Source of the DNA: Gammaproteobacteria bacterium
GTDB lineage: Bacteria > Pseudomonadota > Gammaproteobacteria > UBA5861
Length of the DNA stretch: 34,561 nucleotides
Direction: 5' to 3'
NCBI GenBank assembly: GCA_022360445.1
Contig: JAKSCV010000027.1
Coordinates: 1 to 34,561 of the forward strand
Below are positions 34,244-34,561 of the stretch, in pieces. Every line of letters starts with the position of its first letter. The stretch's first letter is position 1. A program made the translations under genes and the position numbers. Below the pieces are notes generated by a model. The model ran no database searches. It was not told where the DNA came from and saw nothing but the letters and a program-made list of their open reading frames with translations.

Positions 34244-34561
34244 TTAAGTCGCCTGGGATGTTTCTGGTGTGCTGATCAGCTTCCCTTCTTCCAACCGAAC
34301 CCAACGAGTAGCAAGCTGCTGCAAAAAATCCTGTTCGTGAGAGATAATAATCATTGCCTGAGGAAGCCGTTGCAGTGTTTTGATAAGGCGCGCTTTTGCC
34401 TGATCATCAAGGGCGTTGTTGGGTTCATCCAGTAGAAGAGCATCGGGTTGCATGGAGAGGACAGCGGCCAGTGTAATCATCCTTTTTTCACCGCCTGAAA
34501 GCTGATGTGTGACGCGTGATTCAAAGTGAGACATCCCCAACTCGGAAAGTGTGTCTCGGGC
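34244..34561 (-). CDS. ABC transporter ATP-binding protein, C-terminal part (gene continues past the window end)
   Basis: The 3' 105 codons of an ABC ATPase lie here, and the frame stays open to the window edge (ARDTLSELGM precedes the listed part). Visible are the ABC signature LSGGEKR, Walker B ALLLDEP followed by the D-loop NNALD, and the H-loop histidine in IIISHEQDF. The short distance from the H-loop to the C-terminus and the LSGGEKRMITLAAVLSMQPDALLLDEP sequence fit small importer ATPases such as those for cobalt, nickel or biotin (CbiO-like), but lipid or ion roles cannot be excluded. The Walker A lies outside the window. It converges on the CLC gene with 12 bp between the ends. Confidence 0.88.
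   Translation of the reverse strand, partial: ARDTLSELGMSHFESRVTHQLSGGEKRMITLAAVLSMQPDALLLDEPNNALDDQAKARLIKTLQRLPQAMIIISHEQDFLQQLATRWVRLEEGKLISTPETSQAT

Overview
This 34.6 kb stretch looks like chromosomal DNA of a free-living, probably marine, gammaproteobacterium. The evidence is inferential: Gram-negative envelope systems (a TolC/RND pair and a lipobox lipoprotein), gammaproteobacteria-type housekeeping genes (polA, pyrD, msrB, tcdA, a YgiM-like SH3 protein), a phenylacetyl-CoA gene group and a PEP-CTERM/exosortase regulatory locus. There are no rRNA or tRNA genes, no CRISPR array and no phage genes.

Layout. (1) 1-4793: a sigma-70-like promoter with an overlapping or adjacent perfect operator palindrome, then a TolC-type outer-membrane factor and an RND inner-membrane pump in one translationally coupled operon; no membrane-fusion protein is present in the window. 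(2) 4791-5063: a structured MITE-like element with terminal inverted repeats. (3) 5094-7276, minus strand: alpha/beta hydrolase, Smr-domain protein and paaY. (4) 7686-10129, plus strand, divergent from paaY: paaG, paaI and paaJ, a partial phenylacetyl-CoA catabolic set without the ring epoxidase. (5) 10130-15379, minus strand: MFS transporter, a second MITE-like element (13970-14117), a ferredoxin reductase of the thioredoxin-reductase-like type, a [2Fe-2S] ferredoxin, an acyl-CoA carboxylase carboxyltransferase subunit and tcdA. (6) 15660-19032, plus strand: pyrD, a DHH phosphoesterase, msrB and an SH3-domain membrane protein, convergent with polA (19038-21794, minus). (7) 21903-29156, plus strand: prsK (sensor kinase), prsR (sigma-54 activator), a short exosortase and the TPR lipoprotein prsT. 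(8) 29173-32085, minus: an M16C (presequence-protease-like) peptidase. (9) 32513-34231, plus: a CLC chloride protein with CBS domains. (10) 34244-34561, minus: the C-terminal end of an ABC ATPase cut by the window edge.

The most interesting points are: the compact prsK-prsR-exosortase-prsT cassette with no exopolysaccharide genes and no recognisable PEP-CTERM substrate beside it, and with an exosortase lacking the EpsI-like extension of XrtA; the two different inverted-repeat elements, both consistent with TA target duplication and both supplying the in-frame TAG stop codon of the neighbouring gene; a CLC protein with valine at the proton-glutamate position; and the perfect palindrome in the leader of the efflux operon.
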